Positions 36,611 through 46,075 are shown, counted from the stretch's first letter. The stretch is 53,116 nucleotides of DNA from DATJGF01 sp035495315 (GCA_035495315.1 DATJGF010000058.1:1-53116); one strand, 5' to 3'. Numbers and translations: made by a program. Notes: generated by a model not told the origin, from the letters alone.

Positions 36611-38368
36611 TCAGGGGTGTTGCTGCGGCCCTTTTTCTGCCGTGTAGATGAGTTTGCCGCCCAAATATGTTTTTAGCACGCGCGTTCCCGCGATCTGGTC
36701 CTCAGGGCAAGTGAGGAGGTCTCGATCGACAATAATCAAATCGGCGAATTTTCCCGCCTCGAGTGAGCCGACAACATTATCGAGAAACAGGATTTTGGCG
36801 TTATTGATGGTGTAAAAGCGTATCGCCTGCTCGCGGGAGAGTGATTCTTCAGAGTGGAGTTGTGCGTCATACCAGCGCGCGCGGCGGGTGATGGTGGTCG
36901 CCATGCCGAGGAATGGATTGTACGGATTGTTGGAACGGAGCGATCCGATTTTTTGCATGTGGTCCGAACCTCCGCCCGCGACGGCTCCAGCTTCGAAAAT
37001 GCTCCGCAGCGGTTGAAAATAGCGGAGCCGATCGTAACCAAATTGCTTCACCAGTGTGCGCGTATCCAGATACAGCCACGCCGGCTGAATATCCAGCATC
37101 ACACCGAGTCGAGCGGCTTGTTCGATGGCTTCACGGCTCATAAAATTCGAATGAGAAATGCAGGGGCGGAGAGAACGCACCGGGAGTTGCTTGTTCACCT
37201 CTTCGTAAGCCGCGAGCAGGGCATGGACTGCGCCGTCGCCGACGCTGTGAGCGGTGAATTGAAGACCATTTTCCACTGTCGCACGCACCATTGCCTCCAG
37301 ACGATCCGGCGGTATGAAGCGCACTCCGCGATAGCTGGGATCAGAGATGCCGTACATTATGCTGACGCCCCAGGGTTCGCGCATATAGGCGCTGCCGGTA
37401 AGCATGCCGCCATCGAGGTAAGTTTTGATGCCGATAATCCGGAGCATTGGATCTTTGTTGGTGAATAACTGGTGCCGGGCGACTGCTTGAATCGACGCAC
37501 GAATTTTGGCGAAGTCGCCATCCGAATCGATGTGGTAAGAAAGGGCCATCCGCACGGTAGAGTTTCCGCTATCGCGCAGAGCCTGGTAGATGGGCACCTG
37601 GTCGGGATAAGCATCACGTTCGCAGACGCTGGTAATTCCTACGCTGTTATAGTCGTGGAACAAGTTAGCCAGGCAGCGTTGCTGGTCGGTTGGGCTCGGT
37701 TGTTTGCCGGTGGCGGGCACTTTGAGAAATCGGGCGAATGTGCGCACGAGGCCGGTCGGTTCCCCGGTTTGGGGATCTTTTTCCACGCGGCCGGGCCCAC
37801 CGTCGGGGATCACATAATCCTTATCGACATGATTGGCCTTTAATCCGAGCGAGTTGAACATCGCATCAGGGCCGGTGGCAAACATGACAGGGTGGTCGGG
37901 AGCGACGCGGTCCAGTTCGGCCCTGGAGGGGTAGCGCTGTTCGCGCAGCCTGGTGATGAAGACTTGCCGGAGAATGATCCATTCGCCACGCGGTACGATT
38001 TTGGCCCGCGCGGCGAAATAATCGAGCACGTCCTGGATCGAGTCCATTTGTGGTATCACGTGATCGAATTCGACGATGCTGGCGCTGAGTGGATGAGCGT
38101 GAGAGTCGATCAGACCGGGCAATACGAATTTGCCTTGCAGATCGACCGTGCGCGTGTTGGCTCCTTTTAAAGGGCGGATCTCAGCGTTTGATCCTACTCG
38201 CAGGATGCGTTCGCCCTGTAAGGCGATGGCTTCAGCTATGCTGGAGCTGGCATCGACAGTGAAGACCTTTCCATCGTGCAGGATGATATCGGGAGCGCTT
38301 TCCTGAGGCAGCGCGGGGCTGTTGGTGAACCCAAGGACACAAATCGCCGCTAAAATATGGCGAAGCAT
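36611..38368 (-). CDS. Secreted YtcJ-like amidohydrolase
   Basis: The 585-residue protein has a signal peptide (MLRHILAAICVLGFTNSPA) and an amidohydrolase-3 fold. The N-terminal beta domain has DIILHDGKVFTVDASSSIAEAIA. The metal motif is GLIDSHAHPLSA. Later His-containing strands are QFTAHSVGDGAVHALL and VAGGGSDHMQK. The C-terminal composite domain contains VGSLEAGKFADLIIVDRDLL. Such enzymes hydrolyse amide or ester bonds of small substrates. The natural substrate of the YtcJ group is unclear. The frame reaches 38395 (TTG), but ATG at 38368 gives a proper signal peptide. It is 78 bases upstream of the isomerase-led operon and on the same strand. Confidence 0.87.
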   Translation of the reverse strand: MLRHILAAICVLGFTNSPALPQESAPDIILHDGKVFTVDASSSIAEAIALQGERILRVGSNAEIRPLKGANTRTVDLQGKFVLPGLIDSHAHPLSASIVEFDHVIPQMDSIQDVLDYFAARAKIVPRGEWIILRQVFITRLREQRYPSRAELDRVAPDHPVMFATGPDAMFNSLGLKANHVDKDYVIPDGGPGRVEKDPQTGEPTGLVRTFARFLKVPATGKQPSPTDQQRCLANLFHDYNSVGITSVCERDAYPDQVPIYQALRDSGNSTVRMALSYHIDSDGDFAKIRASIQAVARHQLFTNKDPMLRIIGIKTYLDGGMLTGSAYMREPWGVSIMYGISDPSYRGVRFIPPDRLEAMVRATVENGLQFTAHSVGDGAVHALLAAYEEVNKQLPVRSLRPCISHSNFMSREAIEQAARLGVMLDIQPAWLYLDTRTLVKQFGYDRLRYFQPLRSIFEAGAVAGGGSDHMQKIGSLRSNNPYNPFLGMATTITRRARWYDAQLHSEESLSREQAIRFYTINNAKILFLDNVVGSLEAGKFADLIIVDRDLLTCPEDQIAGTRVLKTYLGGKLIYTAEKGPQQHP

Positions 38369-38537
38369 GGAACTGGTATAGATTTGCTTGAGCAACGTCG
38401 CAAACGAAATGCGCGGGCTAGGGGACCCGAAACTCTGTCGAAACAGTCTTGAGACAGTCGCTCACGAGGCGAACCTCGCGATTCTTACCCTGTTGTGCGG
38501 TCTCTGCGTGGTGAACCCTAAGAGCTCGTGACGCGAT

Positions 38538-39497
38538 CTACTTCACCAGCGCGAACTTGTGCAAATGACCGAACTGACTCCATTCGGTCACGATGAGATT
38601 ACCATCCTTATCGATCGAGCCGCCGTGCGGCGAATTGGAGATGCCGTCCTTCCATTGGTCGGGCGCCAAGCCGAAATTCGCGCGCTGCTTCTCATTGGGG
38701 TTGTCCCCAAGTTGCGCAACGATGTTTCCATCCTTATCCAAGACCGTGACCCGGCCTTGCAACTCGGGGATGAGCGCATAATTGCCGCGAATATGAACAG
38801 CCGCGGGCATACGCAGGTCTTTCCGGATGACCTTGACGAAATGGCCGTCCAGGTCCCAGTACTCCACGCGGTTGTTGTTGCGATTGCAGACGAATAGCAG
38901 CGGCTGGCTTTGGCGTGTGTCCAGCGCGATCCCGTGGCAGGTCTTGAATTTTCCTTCCTCCTCGCCCGGACCGCCGAAGGCCTTCACGAACTTGCGGTCC
39001 TTATCGAACCTCAACAGGTAGTTTTCTCCGTAGCCGTCAGCGATGAAAATCGAACCGTCAGGTCCCACGGTCAGGGCGCACGGCTTAAATGTTTCGGCAT
39101 CTTTGTAGATGCCTGCTTCTTTCGGAAACTGGATGGTCCATTCGCGTTCGCCGTCCAGCCTTAACTTGACGACTTCATGATCGCTGGGGCGCGCACCATA
39201 GATGTACTCGACTCCATTCTCTTCGCGCCATTCGAGCGCGTGAAGGCGAGTGGGGCCGACGGCGCGCAGGAATTTCCCGGTCGGTGAAAAGACGACCATG
39301 CCGCGCGGTGTATCGGTGCTGACATAAATATTGCCAGCCTTATCAATCACAGCACCACCATGGCACGGTCCGAGTGACTGGTGGTCCGGGTTTGATTCAA
39401 AAAAATTCGGGGTGAGGGAGTACTTCAATTCGTCGGCGCTCACCGAATACCCAAGGGCCAGGTTGAGGCCCACAAAAATAAGTGCAATACGATTCAT
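38538..39497 (-). CDS. Exported NHL-repeat beta-propeller protein
   Basis: The 319-residue protein has a signal peptide (MNRIALIFVGLNLALGYSVSA). Repeats of a six-bladed NHL/SMP-30-like propeller follow: VIDKAGNIYVSTDTPRGMVV, LTVGPDGSIFIADGYGENYLL, GIALDTRQSQPLLFVCNRNN and ELQGRVTVLDKDGNIVAQLG. The last blade is GGSIDKDGNLIVTEWSQFG. Such proteins bind or act on small ligands outside the cytoplasm. Catalytic residues cannot be assigned. The start at 39497 is chosen over the 39548 frame because it begins the signal peptide. It lies 169 bases upstream of the amidohydrolase gene. Confidence 0.82.
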   Translation of the reverse strand: MNRIALIFVGLNLALGYSVSADELKYSLTPNFFESNPDHQSLGPCHGGAVIDKAGNIYVSTDTPRGMVVFSPTGKFLRAVGPTRLHALEWREENGVEYIYGARPSDHEVVKLRLDGEREWTIQFPKEAGIYKDAETFKPCALTVGPDGSIFIADGYGENYLLRFDKDRKFVKAFGGPGEEEGKFKTCHGIALDTRQSQPLLFVCNRNNNRVEYWDLDGHFVKVIRKDLRMPAAVHIRGNYALIPELQGRVTVLDKDGNIVAQLGDNPNEKQRANFGLAPDQWKDGISNSPHGGSIDKDGNLIVTEWSQFGHLHKFALVK

Positions 39498-39614
39498 CGG
39501 GATAATTAGGCTTTTGAGGACTTTAGACCGAACCTGCGAGGTCTGCAATCGCAGAAAAAGGCTTTGTTAAACAACCCGAAGCCAAAAGCGCGGAAGCCGA
39601 GTTCCTTGGGGCAC

Positions 39615-40274
39615 CTATCTATGCTGTTTCACGGCGGCGAAGGCGCGCACCGGGAACGTTCCGAACGAGCGCACCTTCGGCGGGACCGCAAAGAACTCGA
39701 ATCGATCCGGCGGCAATTGGGTCAGACCGGTCATGTGTTCAACGATGGGGATATTATTGCCGAGCAGGATCGTGTGTACGGGGCGGCGAAGATCTGCGGT
39801 GTCGTCGATGTTGTAGGAATCAATTCCGACGAGCTTTACACGAGCCTCAGAAAGAAACTGAGCTGCGTCTTCAGTGAGAAACGGATGACCCTCGAAGTAA
39901 GCGTCGGTTCGCCAGTGTCGGTCCCAATTGGTCTGCACTAGGACGGCTTTGCCTGCGACGTCCAATCCGGTAAACACTTCGCGGGAGATTGCGCGTCCGC
40001 TCACGGGCGCTTTGACGAGCACAGCATCAAGACCGGCAAGGGAATCGAGCGGAAGGTCGGCAAGGTCTTTGCCCGTTGCGAAGCGATGGAAAGGGCTGTC
40101 GAGGTAAGTGCCGGTGTTGGCTACCATGTCGATGCGCCCGATGTGAAACTCGGTGCCGGGCGCATAGAGCTTGCGCGAGGCTTCATGACTGAGGAAATCA
40201 CAAATGAGCGGGGCAGGGAGACCTTTATAGGTGATCATGCCGTGTTCGATCGTGTGGCTGAGGTCAATGAGCAT
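39615..40274 (-). CDS. Cyclase-family metal-dependent hydrolase (kynurenine formamidase-like)
   Basis: The 219-residue protein has the cyclase/KynB fold. MLIDLSHTIEHGMITYKGLP opens the protein and MVANTGTYLDSPFHRF carries the HxGTHxDxPxH metal motif in a variant form (NTGTYLDSPFH). VKLVGIDSYNIDD and PIVEHMTGL complete the pattern. The first His of the motif is replaced by Asn and the second by Tyr, so metal binding may be altered. The family hydrolyses formyl-kynurenine or similar amides and lactones. The open frame extends to 40526, but the ATG at 40274 fits the family N-terminus. It diverges from the Gfo/Idh gene with 277 bases between them. Confidence 0.8.
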   Translation of the reverse strand: MLIDLSHTIEHGMITYKGLPAPLICDFLSHEASRKLYAPGTEFHIGRIDMVANTGTYLDSPFHRFATGKDLADLPLDSLAGLDAVLVKAPVSGRAISREVFTGLDVAGKAVLVQTNWDRHWRTDAYFEGHPFLTEDAAQFLSEARVKLVGIDSYNIDDTADLRRPVHTILLGNNIPIVEHMTGLTQLPPDRFEFFAVPPKVRSFGTFPVRAFAAVKQHR

Positions 40275-40551
40275 GCAGACAGTATGGGAAAAGGAGAAGC
40301 CCAGGGCGAGCACGGGGTGTTGCGCTGAAAGGCCCGCAGGTTTTGGGGTGTACCAGTCCTCTGCGCTTCCTGATATTTTCTGCGGCCAAGAGCGCCAGAG
40401 GGCCGGCGCACTCCAAGCCGCTGGCGCGCTAAATTGATGCTCGTTGCCGTACACGAAATTCTCAGCACTGGCACATTTGTTTTGACAAGCTGGCGCAAAG
40501 GTAGTGGCATGGACCACAGTCACCATCGCGTCAGAGTGCTGCTGCGTGCCG

Positions 40552-41580
40552 ATGAAAAAGTATAACGTTGGGGTCGTTGGTTACGGATGGGTGGCGACTG
40601 CGCACATTCCCGCGATTAATGCCAGTTCGCTGGCACAAGTCACCGCGATATGTTCCAACCGAAAGCTAGACGCAGCGGAATTGAGTGCGAGGCATGGGGC
40701 GCCAATGCGGGTTTATCGGGATTTGGACAGCATGCTGGCGGATCCGGAAATCCACGCGGTATCCCTCTGCAGTTTCCCAAACCAACATGCTTCACAAGCG
40801 ATCCGGGCGGCTGAGGCTCGCAAGCACCTGATCATCGAAAAGCCGCTTTGTCTTACGCCCAAAGACCTTGGTGCGATGCGAGCGGCAGTGAAGCGAGCCG
40901 GAGTAAACACTTGTGTTTGTTTCGAGTGCCGTTTTTCCAGCCAGTTCCTGGCGATTAAATCGTTATTGGATCGTGGTCTGTTGGGGGACTTGCATTACGG
41001 CGAAGTGGATTATTACCACGGGATTGGTCCGTGGTATGCCCAGTATCGATGGTGCACGCGCAAGGACCAGGGGGGGAGTTCACTATTGTCGGCGGGATGC
41101 CACGCGCTGGATGCTTTGCTGTTGTGCATGGGGCAGGAGGTGATCGAGGTCGCGAGTTACGATACAAAGTCGGGGAGCAAATTGTTTCAACCGTATGAGT
41201 ATCCAAGCACCAGCGTCACTATTATGAAGTTCAAAAATGGCGCTGTGGGCAAATGCGCCTCCTCAATTGACTGCCAGCAACCTTATTATTTTCATACGCA
41301 CCTCGTGGGGAGCAAAGGAAGCCTGCTGGATAATAAGTTCTACTCGGACGATCTCGGAACCAACAAGGCGGCCTGGAACACCCTCGCGCTGAAATTGCTC
41401 GATTCTGGCGATGTCGCGGACCACCCATACCAGACCCAATTCGAGGCATTCTTCCAGGCGGTGGACAAGGGCCGGGAGATGCCATTGACGAGCCTGGAAG
41501 AGGCAGTCCGTTCGCATGAGGTAATCTTTGCCGCCGACCGGGCCGCGGCCACGGGCAAGCCGGTAAAATTGAGGAGCTAA
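40552..41580 (+). CDS. Gfo/Idh/MocA-family NAD(P)-dependent oxidoreductase
   Basis: The 342-residue protein has an N-terminal Rossmann fold with YNVGVVGYGWVATAHIPAI (nucleotide-binding GxGxxA-like loop, GYGWVA). The family motif EKPLCLT follows near residue 103. The C-terminal alpha/beta domain has YHGIGPWYAQYRW and the catalytic-region HAL (GGSSLLSAGCHALDALL). Members oxidise or isomerise sugars, inositols or their phosphates. It begins a three-gene operon: the PIG-L gene starts 2 bases after its stop and the NagB-like gene 46 bases later. It probably acts on an amino-sugar or keto-sugar intermediate with them. The start is at ATG 40552, not the earlier in-frame ATG at 40510. Confidence 0.87.
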   Translation: MKKYNVGVVGYGWVATAHIPAINASSLAQVTAICSNRKLDAAELSARHGAPMRVYRDLDSMLADPEIHAVSLCSFPNQHASQAIRAAEARKHLIIEKPLCLTPKDLGAMRAAVKRAGVNTCVCFECRFSSQFLAIKSLLDRGLLGDLHYGEVDYYHGIGPWYAQYRWCTRKDQGGSSLLSAGCHALDALLLCMGQEVIEVASYDTKSGSKLFQPYEYPSTSVTIMKFKNGAVGKCASSIDCQQPYYFHTHLVGSKGSLLDNKFYSDDLGTNKAAWNTLALKLLDSGDVADHPYQTQFEAFFQAVDKGREMPLTSLEEAVRSHEVIFAADRAAATGKPVKLRS

Positions 41581-41582
41581 GT

Positions 41583-42386
41583 GTGAGCGCTAAAAGCGCC
41601 ATTGCGATTGGGGCCCATCCGGATGACATCGAGTTCCTGATGGCCGGGACTTTGCTTTTACTAAAAAGGGCCGGCTACAAGACCCATTACCTGAACATTG
41701 CCAGCGGGAATTGTGGCAGTCTCCAATACAACGGGGCAACCACTCGCTCGATCCGCAATACCGAGGCCAGAGCCGCCTCGTCAATTCTCGGAGCAGAATT
41801 TCACGGCAGTTTAACAGACGACCTGGAAATCCTGTATAATTTGGAACTACTGCGAAGCCTGGCGGCGTTGCTGCGGGAAATTAAACCGACGATCGTCCTT
41901 ACGCACTCCCCGCAGGATTACATGGAAGATCACACTAATACGTGCCGGCTCGCCGTCACAGCGGCGTTTGCGCGGGGGATGCCCAACTTTAAGACCTCGC
42001 CGGCACGGCCTGCGGTCAGTGGAGATGTCACGGTGTATCATGCAATGCCCAACGGGTTGCGCGATCCTTTGCGAGCCCGTGTTATTCCTGGGGCGTTCGT
42101 CAACACGAATGCTGTGCACAAGACCAAGCGAGCCGCTTTGGCGGCGCACAAAAGCCAGCAATCCTGGCTCGATGCCAGCCAGGGCCTGAATTGCTATTTG
42201 CTGACGATGGAGGATATGGCGTTGGAAGTCGGGCGCATGTCGAAGCGTTTCAAGCTCGCCGAGGGCTGGCGCCGCCATCTGCACCTGGGCTTCTGCCGCG
42301 CCGAGGCTGATCCTTTGCGCGAGGCCCTGGGACGAAACTATCTCGTGAATAAGGCGTACGAAGAGATGCTGGAAAGACCAACATGA
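41583..42386 (+). CDS. PIG-L/LmbE-family deacetylase
   Basis: The 267-residue protein has the family signature IAIGAHPDDIEFLMAGT (metal ligands H and D) and VLTHSPQDYMEDHTN (second ligand set with His). It is a cytoplasmic Zn-dependent deacetylase of N-acetyl sugars or related glycosides. Translation starts at a GTG 2 bases after the oxidoreductase stop. Together with the downstream NagB-like gene it gives the two steps, deacetylation then deamination or isomerisation, that NagA and NagB carry out on GlcNAc-6-phosphate. In Bacteroides a NagB domain is fused to a PIG-L domain, which supports a functional link. No NagA (amidohydrolase-type) gene is beside it. Confidence 0.88.
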   Translation: MSAKSAIAIGAHPDDIEFLMAGTLLLLKRAGYKTHYLNIASGNCGSLQYNGATTRSIRNTEARAASSILGAEFHGSLTDDLEILYNLELLRSLAALLREIKPTIVLTHSPQDYMEDHTNTCRLAVTAAFARGMPNFKTSPARPAVSGDVTVYHAMPNGLRDPLRARVIPGAFVNTNAVHKTKRAALAAHKSQQSWLDASQGLNCYLLTMEDMALEVGRMSKRFKLAEGWRRHLHLGFCRAEADPLREALGRNYLVNKAYEEMLERPT

Positions 42387-42388
42387 TC

Positions 42389-42416
42389 AATCCGAAATCC
42401 GAAACTCGAAACAAAT
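42389..42416 (+). repeat. Short heptad repeat in intergenic spacer
   Basis: Four 7-base units lie in the 46-base gap between the PIG-L and NagB-like genes: aatccga, aatccga, aactcga, aacaaat. Two units are identical and the others are diverged. Similar A-rich heptads are familiar from intergenic spacers of related bacteria, but I cannot check for other copies. It may be part of the leader before the next start. Confidence 0.45.
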
Positions 42417-42432
42417 CTGAACAAAGCTAAAC

Positions 42433-43365
42433 ATGGCACGCAAACTCAGCTCTATTGCTCCGGACTGGTGGGATTATACCACGCTTGAGGCGGAGATCAT
42501 ACGTGATGCCGCGAATTTGACTTCGGAAAAGATGCAGAAACTTTCACGACCAGGATTCACAGTGGTCATGTACGACACCCTGGAAGAATTCTATTTGGCG
42601 GAGGCTTTGGAATATATCGCCGCATGGCGGCAGTCCAGTCCTGATAACCCGGTCGGAATTTGCGGCCCAATCGGTCCCACCGAACAGTTACCCCTGGTGG
42701 CGCGGTTGGTGAATGATCTCAACCTGAATGTCAGATCGGCTCATTTTTGGGGCATGGACGAATGGTATCTCGACGGAGCTGAAGCGCCGCCGGCGCATCC
42801 GCTTTCCTTTGAGCGCGCCGATCGTGAACTTTGTTTCAGCCGAATCCGCAAGGAGCTGACAATGCCTGATGCGCATTTGCATTTTCCCAAGGCCGACACC
42901 TCCGCATATCGCAAGACGTGGGAAGCGGGAGTGCGTTGCGCCATTATGCAAGGCGGCCAGGGCGATGTGAAACATTGGGCGTTCAATGACCCGCCTCGGC
43001 GTGAGGGCAAATACAAGGATAAACCACCCGCACCGGAAGAGTATCGACGGCTAAGCACGCGGGTCGTGGATTTGCACCCGTTGACAATCGCTCAGAATGC
43101 GCGAACCTCGGGCGGCGGTAATATTTCCCTGGTGCCCACCAAAGCAATCTCGGTCGGACCGGTAGAGACGTGGAAAGCGGATAAGGTTTCGATCTGGCAC
43201 GCCGGACGACATGACAATCCATTTGGCCAGCGGCTTACCACATTGATGATTTCGAAGAAGGTGGCCGACTCCGCGGTGCCCATGTCGCTATTGGCCGATC
43301 ATCCCAACGTGCAGTTCAACTTCTTTCGCCCGGGTATCGGCACGTGCGATGTAGAGATGCATTGA
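42433..43365 (+). CDS. NagB-like glucosamine-6-phosphate deaminase/isomerase family protein
   Basis: The 310-residue protein has the NagB/6-phosphogluconolactonase fold. GICGPIGPTEQLPLVARL gives the phosphate-binding loop, FWGMDEWYLDG corresponds to the DEY-type active-site motif, and QGDVKHWAFNDPP matches the GxDGHxAFNEP segment of NagB. The Glu of NagB (E148) appears as Asp here, and the spacing between D and H is longer by two residues. So it may not be a standard GlcN6P deaminase. TSGGGNISLVPTKAISVG is a further family segment. It follows the PIG-L gene and probably completes the degradation of an amino-sugar phosphate. Confidence 0.83.
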   Translation: MARKLSSIAPDWWDYTTLEAEIIRDAANLTSEKMQKLSRPGFTVVMYDTLEEFYLAEALEYIAAWRQSSPDNPVGICGPIGPTEQLPLVARLVNDLNLNVRSAHFWGMDEWYLDGAEAPPAHPLSFERADRELCFSRIRKELTMPDAHLHFPKADTSAYRKTWEAGVRCAIMQGGQGDVKHWAFNDPPRREGKYKDKPPAPEEYRRLSTRVVDLHPLTIAQNARTSGGGNISLVPTKAISVGPVETWKADKVSIWHAGRHDNPFGQRLTTLMISKKVADSAVPMSLLADHPNVQFNFFRPGIGTCDVEMH

Positions 43366-43485
43366 ATCGGCTGAGATTCTGCATGGACATTTTTCGTATT
43401 AAGCAGCCGGCATAAAGAATGTGGTTTATGCTTCGATTGCGCCAAGCGTGACGCCGAGATCGTTTGCTTTTGGATTGATTCTCCC

Positions 43486-44739
43486 TCACTCGCTTCTCAT
43501 CGCCAGAACCGGATCCAGGCGCGATGCGCGAAAGGCTGGGATCATGCCGGCAATGATTCCTACGCCGGTGAGGATTGAGCTCGAAATCAACAAAGCCGAG
43601 AGCGACACCATCAAGTGAATGTCGCCCCGGCCGGAAGTATCTTCAAACAACGGGCCAAGGAAGGGCAGGGAACCAATTAACCTGACGAGGACTGCTGCCA
43701 GCAAGAAGCCGAGCAGTCCGCCGGAAAGGGTCAAGACCAGTCCTTCAAATAGAATCTGCAACAAGATGTGTCTGCGCCGGGCTCCGAGGGCTTTCAGCAC
43801 GCCAATTTCTTTGGTCCGTTCCGTGACCGAAACCAGCATGATGTTGATGACGCCTACGGCCCCGATGCTCAGCGTGAACGTTCCAATAATCGTCAGGAGG
43901 ATCTTTAAGCCCAGGCTTACGTTGGTGATGAGCGCCAGGAACTTGTTCCATTCAATAATCTCGACCGCGCGTGTGTCAGTTACATTGAAATTGTGGGCGC
44001 GAGCCAGACTGGAACGAATATCGGTAACAATGCGATCGCGAAATTGGTTGCTCGCGGGCAACAGAACGATGTCATCAAGGTAACGGGTATCGGTCAATCC
44101 GCCTAACGTCGTGAACGGTATGAAGGCGGTCATATCGTCTGGGGAAGAGTAGTTGCTGATTTGGGTCTTTTTCTCCAGGATCCCGATTATCGTAAAGCGT
44201 ACACCTTGTATTTTGATCTCGTTGCCGAGGGCCGGCATACCGCTAAAAAGCTCGTGCCGGATGTTTTCTCCGATCACGACGACGCGTCGACGATGGAGGA
44301 CGTCTTCCTCGGAGAGGTAGCGACCGCTGGCCAAGGCGGCGCTGCGTATCCGCTCGAAAGATGCGTACACGCCACTGATGCCGTAACTTCGAGTGCGGTC
44401 CTGATAGCTGACAGGCCAGAAGCGCCTAACCTCTGGCGATACGGCTTCGATGGTTGGAACTCCCTCCTGAATGGCTTGTACATCCGTCAATTCCAGGTGA
44501 ATTCTTCTGCCGGAACGTTCTCCGCCAGCCTGCAGGCTCGTTTGTCCTGGGAACACGACGACGAGGTCCTTGCCGATTTGCATAAACGCCGTGGTCAGCG
44601 CGCGGTCAAACCCTTCTCCATAGGAGAGCAACAGCATCAGGGAGGCGACCCCCCAGATGATGCTGAGCATCGTGAGTGCCGAGCGCAGCCGGTAATGCGA
44701 AAGGGCGTTCAGCGCCTCTGAAAAAATGTAGCGAATCAT
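43486..44739 (-). CDS. MacB-like ABC transporter permease, no ATPase domain (second of pair)
   Basis: The 417-residue protein starts MIRYIFSEALNALSHYRLRS. Its first membrane helix is at 20-45 (LTMLSIIWGVASLMLLLSYG), followed by a large periplasmic MacB_PCD domain (about 50-270) and FtsX helices from about 285. The segment LVSVTERTKEIGVLKALGA is the coupling helix region. No nucleotide-binding domain is present. Its start overlaps the stop of the upstream permease (ATGA at 44736-44739), so the two are co-translated, probably as a heterodimer. The frame to 44919 is open but lies inside the upstream gene. It ends the MacA-permease-permease operon without a separate ATPase gene. Confidence 0.88.
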   Translation of the reverse strand: MIRYIFSEALNALSHYRLRSALTMLSIIWGVASLMLLLSYGEGFDRALTTAFMQIGKDLVVVFPGQTSLQAGGERSGRRIHLELTDVQAIQEGVPTIEAVSPEVRRFWPVSYQDRTRSYGISGVYASFERIRSAALASGRYLSEEDVLHRRRVVVIGENIRHELFSGMPALGNEIKIQGVRFTIIGILEKKTQISNYSSPDDMTAFIPFTTLGGLTDTRYLDDIVLLPASNQFRDRIVTDIRSSLARAHNFNVTDTRAVEIIEWNKFLALITNVSLGLKILLTIIGTFTLSIGAVGVINIMLVSVTERTKEIGVLKALGARRRHILLQILFEGLVLTLSGGLLGFLLAAVLVRLIGSLPFLGPLFEDTSGRGDIHLMVSLSALLISSSILTGVGIIAGMIPAFRASRLDPVLAMRSE

Positions 44740-45989
44740 TCGTACCTCAGGGCTTCCACCGGGGTGAGGTGAGCGGCGCGTCGCGCCGGATATATCGCGG
44801 ATAAGATGCCGACCAACACCAATGTGCTGAACGCGATCGCCGCGGTGGTCGGTGTTACGGGCAGGCCCGCAAACAACGTCGGCAACGGCAATTTGCTGAC
44901 ACCGGAGCAAATCAGCCATGCGGTCAGTAGACCCGCGAGGCCGCTGATTATGGTCAATGTCACGGCCTCGACAAAAAATTCGAAGAGAATTCGTTGTGGT
45001 GGAGCGCCGACGGCTTGCTTCACGCCAATCTCACGGGTGCGTTCTGCCACCGAGACCAGCATGATATTCATCACGCCGATGCCGCCGAGCCCAAGCGTGA
45101 CGAAGGCCATAAAGCTCAGAAACAGTTCCATCGAGTCATAGATATGCGCTACCATCTGCGCACTCTGGACGGTGTCCCAGCACCAAACTGCTCCGTCGTC
45201 CGAAGGATCAAATCCATGCCGTCGGCCCAGCACACGCCGCACCTGTTTAACCGCCGTCAAATGGTCGTCTGCCGATACCGGCATGAAGATGATGTTATCG
45301 ACTCGGCCGTGGCCGATGAACGGACGCGGATCAGGAAAATGCATTGCCATTGCCGTGTAAGGGATAAGAACCTTGTTCCCGTCGAAGCCGTTATAGGAAT
45401 TGTTTTGATCTTTTCGCGATAACTCGCCAATCACAGTAAAGGGCACGTCGCGAATGAATACTTGTGCTCCGACCGCTTCGCGTGTTGCAAACAGTTGTTT
45501 TCTTACCTCGTCACCAATAACGCAGACCGTGCGGCCCTGTTCCAAGTCCGCTTCCGAGATATGTCGTCCCGTTTCGAGGCTCATTGAGCGGATTTGCTGG
45601 TAAATGGGGGTGATCCCGTGCGTTGAGAAAATTCCTGAATTGAATGCACTCTTGGCCGGCAAGGAACTCTGCAGTTCCGCGGTAACGTGGCGGACGGAAT
45701 AACATTCCTGTTGAATCGCGCGGACGTCGTCGTATTGAAAGCGAACGTCGCGTCCGGCGCGCTGACCGCCCGCCTGTTTAGAAGTTCGGCCGGACCAGAG
45801 GATAACAATATCGGTCCCCATGGCGTACATCATGTTCCGGTAACCCAGTTTGAACCCCTCTCCAATCGCGATCATGAACACAATAGAGGCGATGCCCCAG
45901 GAGATGCCGAACATCGTCAGCAGACTGCGCAGCTTGTGCGCCCAGATATTGCGCAGCGTCTGCAATAGGATTTCACCGGCGAAGGTCAC
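44736..45989 (-). CDS. MacB-like ABC transporter permease, no ATPase domain (first of pair)
   Basis: The 417-residue protein starts MTFAGEILLQTLRNIWAHKL with a first helix LLTMFGISWGIASIVFMIAIG. A periplasmic MacB_PCD region follows, then FtsX helices. The coupling segment is LVSVAERTREIGVKQAVGA near residue 310. Like its partner it has no ATP-binding domain. It sits between the adaptor gene (85 bases upstream) and the second permease (4-base overlap). The pair resembles two-permease MacB-type systems that export peptides or lipoprotein-like cargo. The ATPase must be supplied in trans if the system is active. Confidence 0.88.
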   Translation of the reverse strand: MTFAGEILLQTLRNIWAHKLRSLLTMFGISWGIASIVFMIAIGEGFKLGYRNMMYAMGTDIVILWSGRTSKQAGGQRAGRDVRFQYDDVRAIQQECYSVRHVTAELQSSLPAKSAFNSGIFSTHGITPIYQQIRSMSLETGRHISEADLEQGRTVCVIGDEVRKQLFATREAVGAQVFIRDVPFTVIGELSRKDQNNSYNGFDGNKVLIPYTAMAMHFPDPRPFIGHGRVDNIIFMPVSADDHLTAVKQVRRVLGRRHGFDPSDDGAVWCWDTVQSAQMVAHIYDSMELFLSFMAFVTLGLGGIGVMNIMLVSVAERTREIGVKQAVGAPPQRILFEFFVEAVTLTIISGLAGLLTAWLICSGVSKLPLPTLFAGLPVTPTTAAIAFSTLVLVGILSAIYPARRAAHLTPVEALRYE

Positions 45990-46057
45990 AGAATTATTGC
46001 GCTGCCAAAACCTTTTGTTATTCGAAGGCTCTCAGTTTTTCCGATTTTCAAATCTGG

Positions 46058-46075
46058 GATTTCAAACTTGAAATC
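46058..46075. repeat. Perfect inverted repeat at the end of the adaptor gene
   Basis: GATTTCAA (46058-46065) and TTGAAATC (46068-46075) are exact reverse complements with a 2-base centre. The right arm ends at the stop codon of the adaptor gene (TAG at 46075-46077 on the minus strand). A short hairpin could influence translation of the permease genes downstream or mRNA stability. The stem is A/T-rich with no T-tract, so it is not a standard terminator. Confidence 0.45.
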
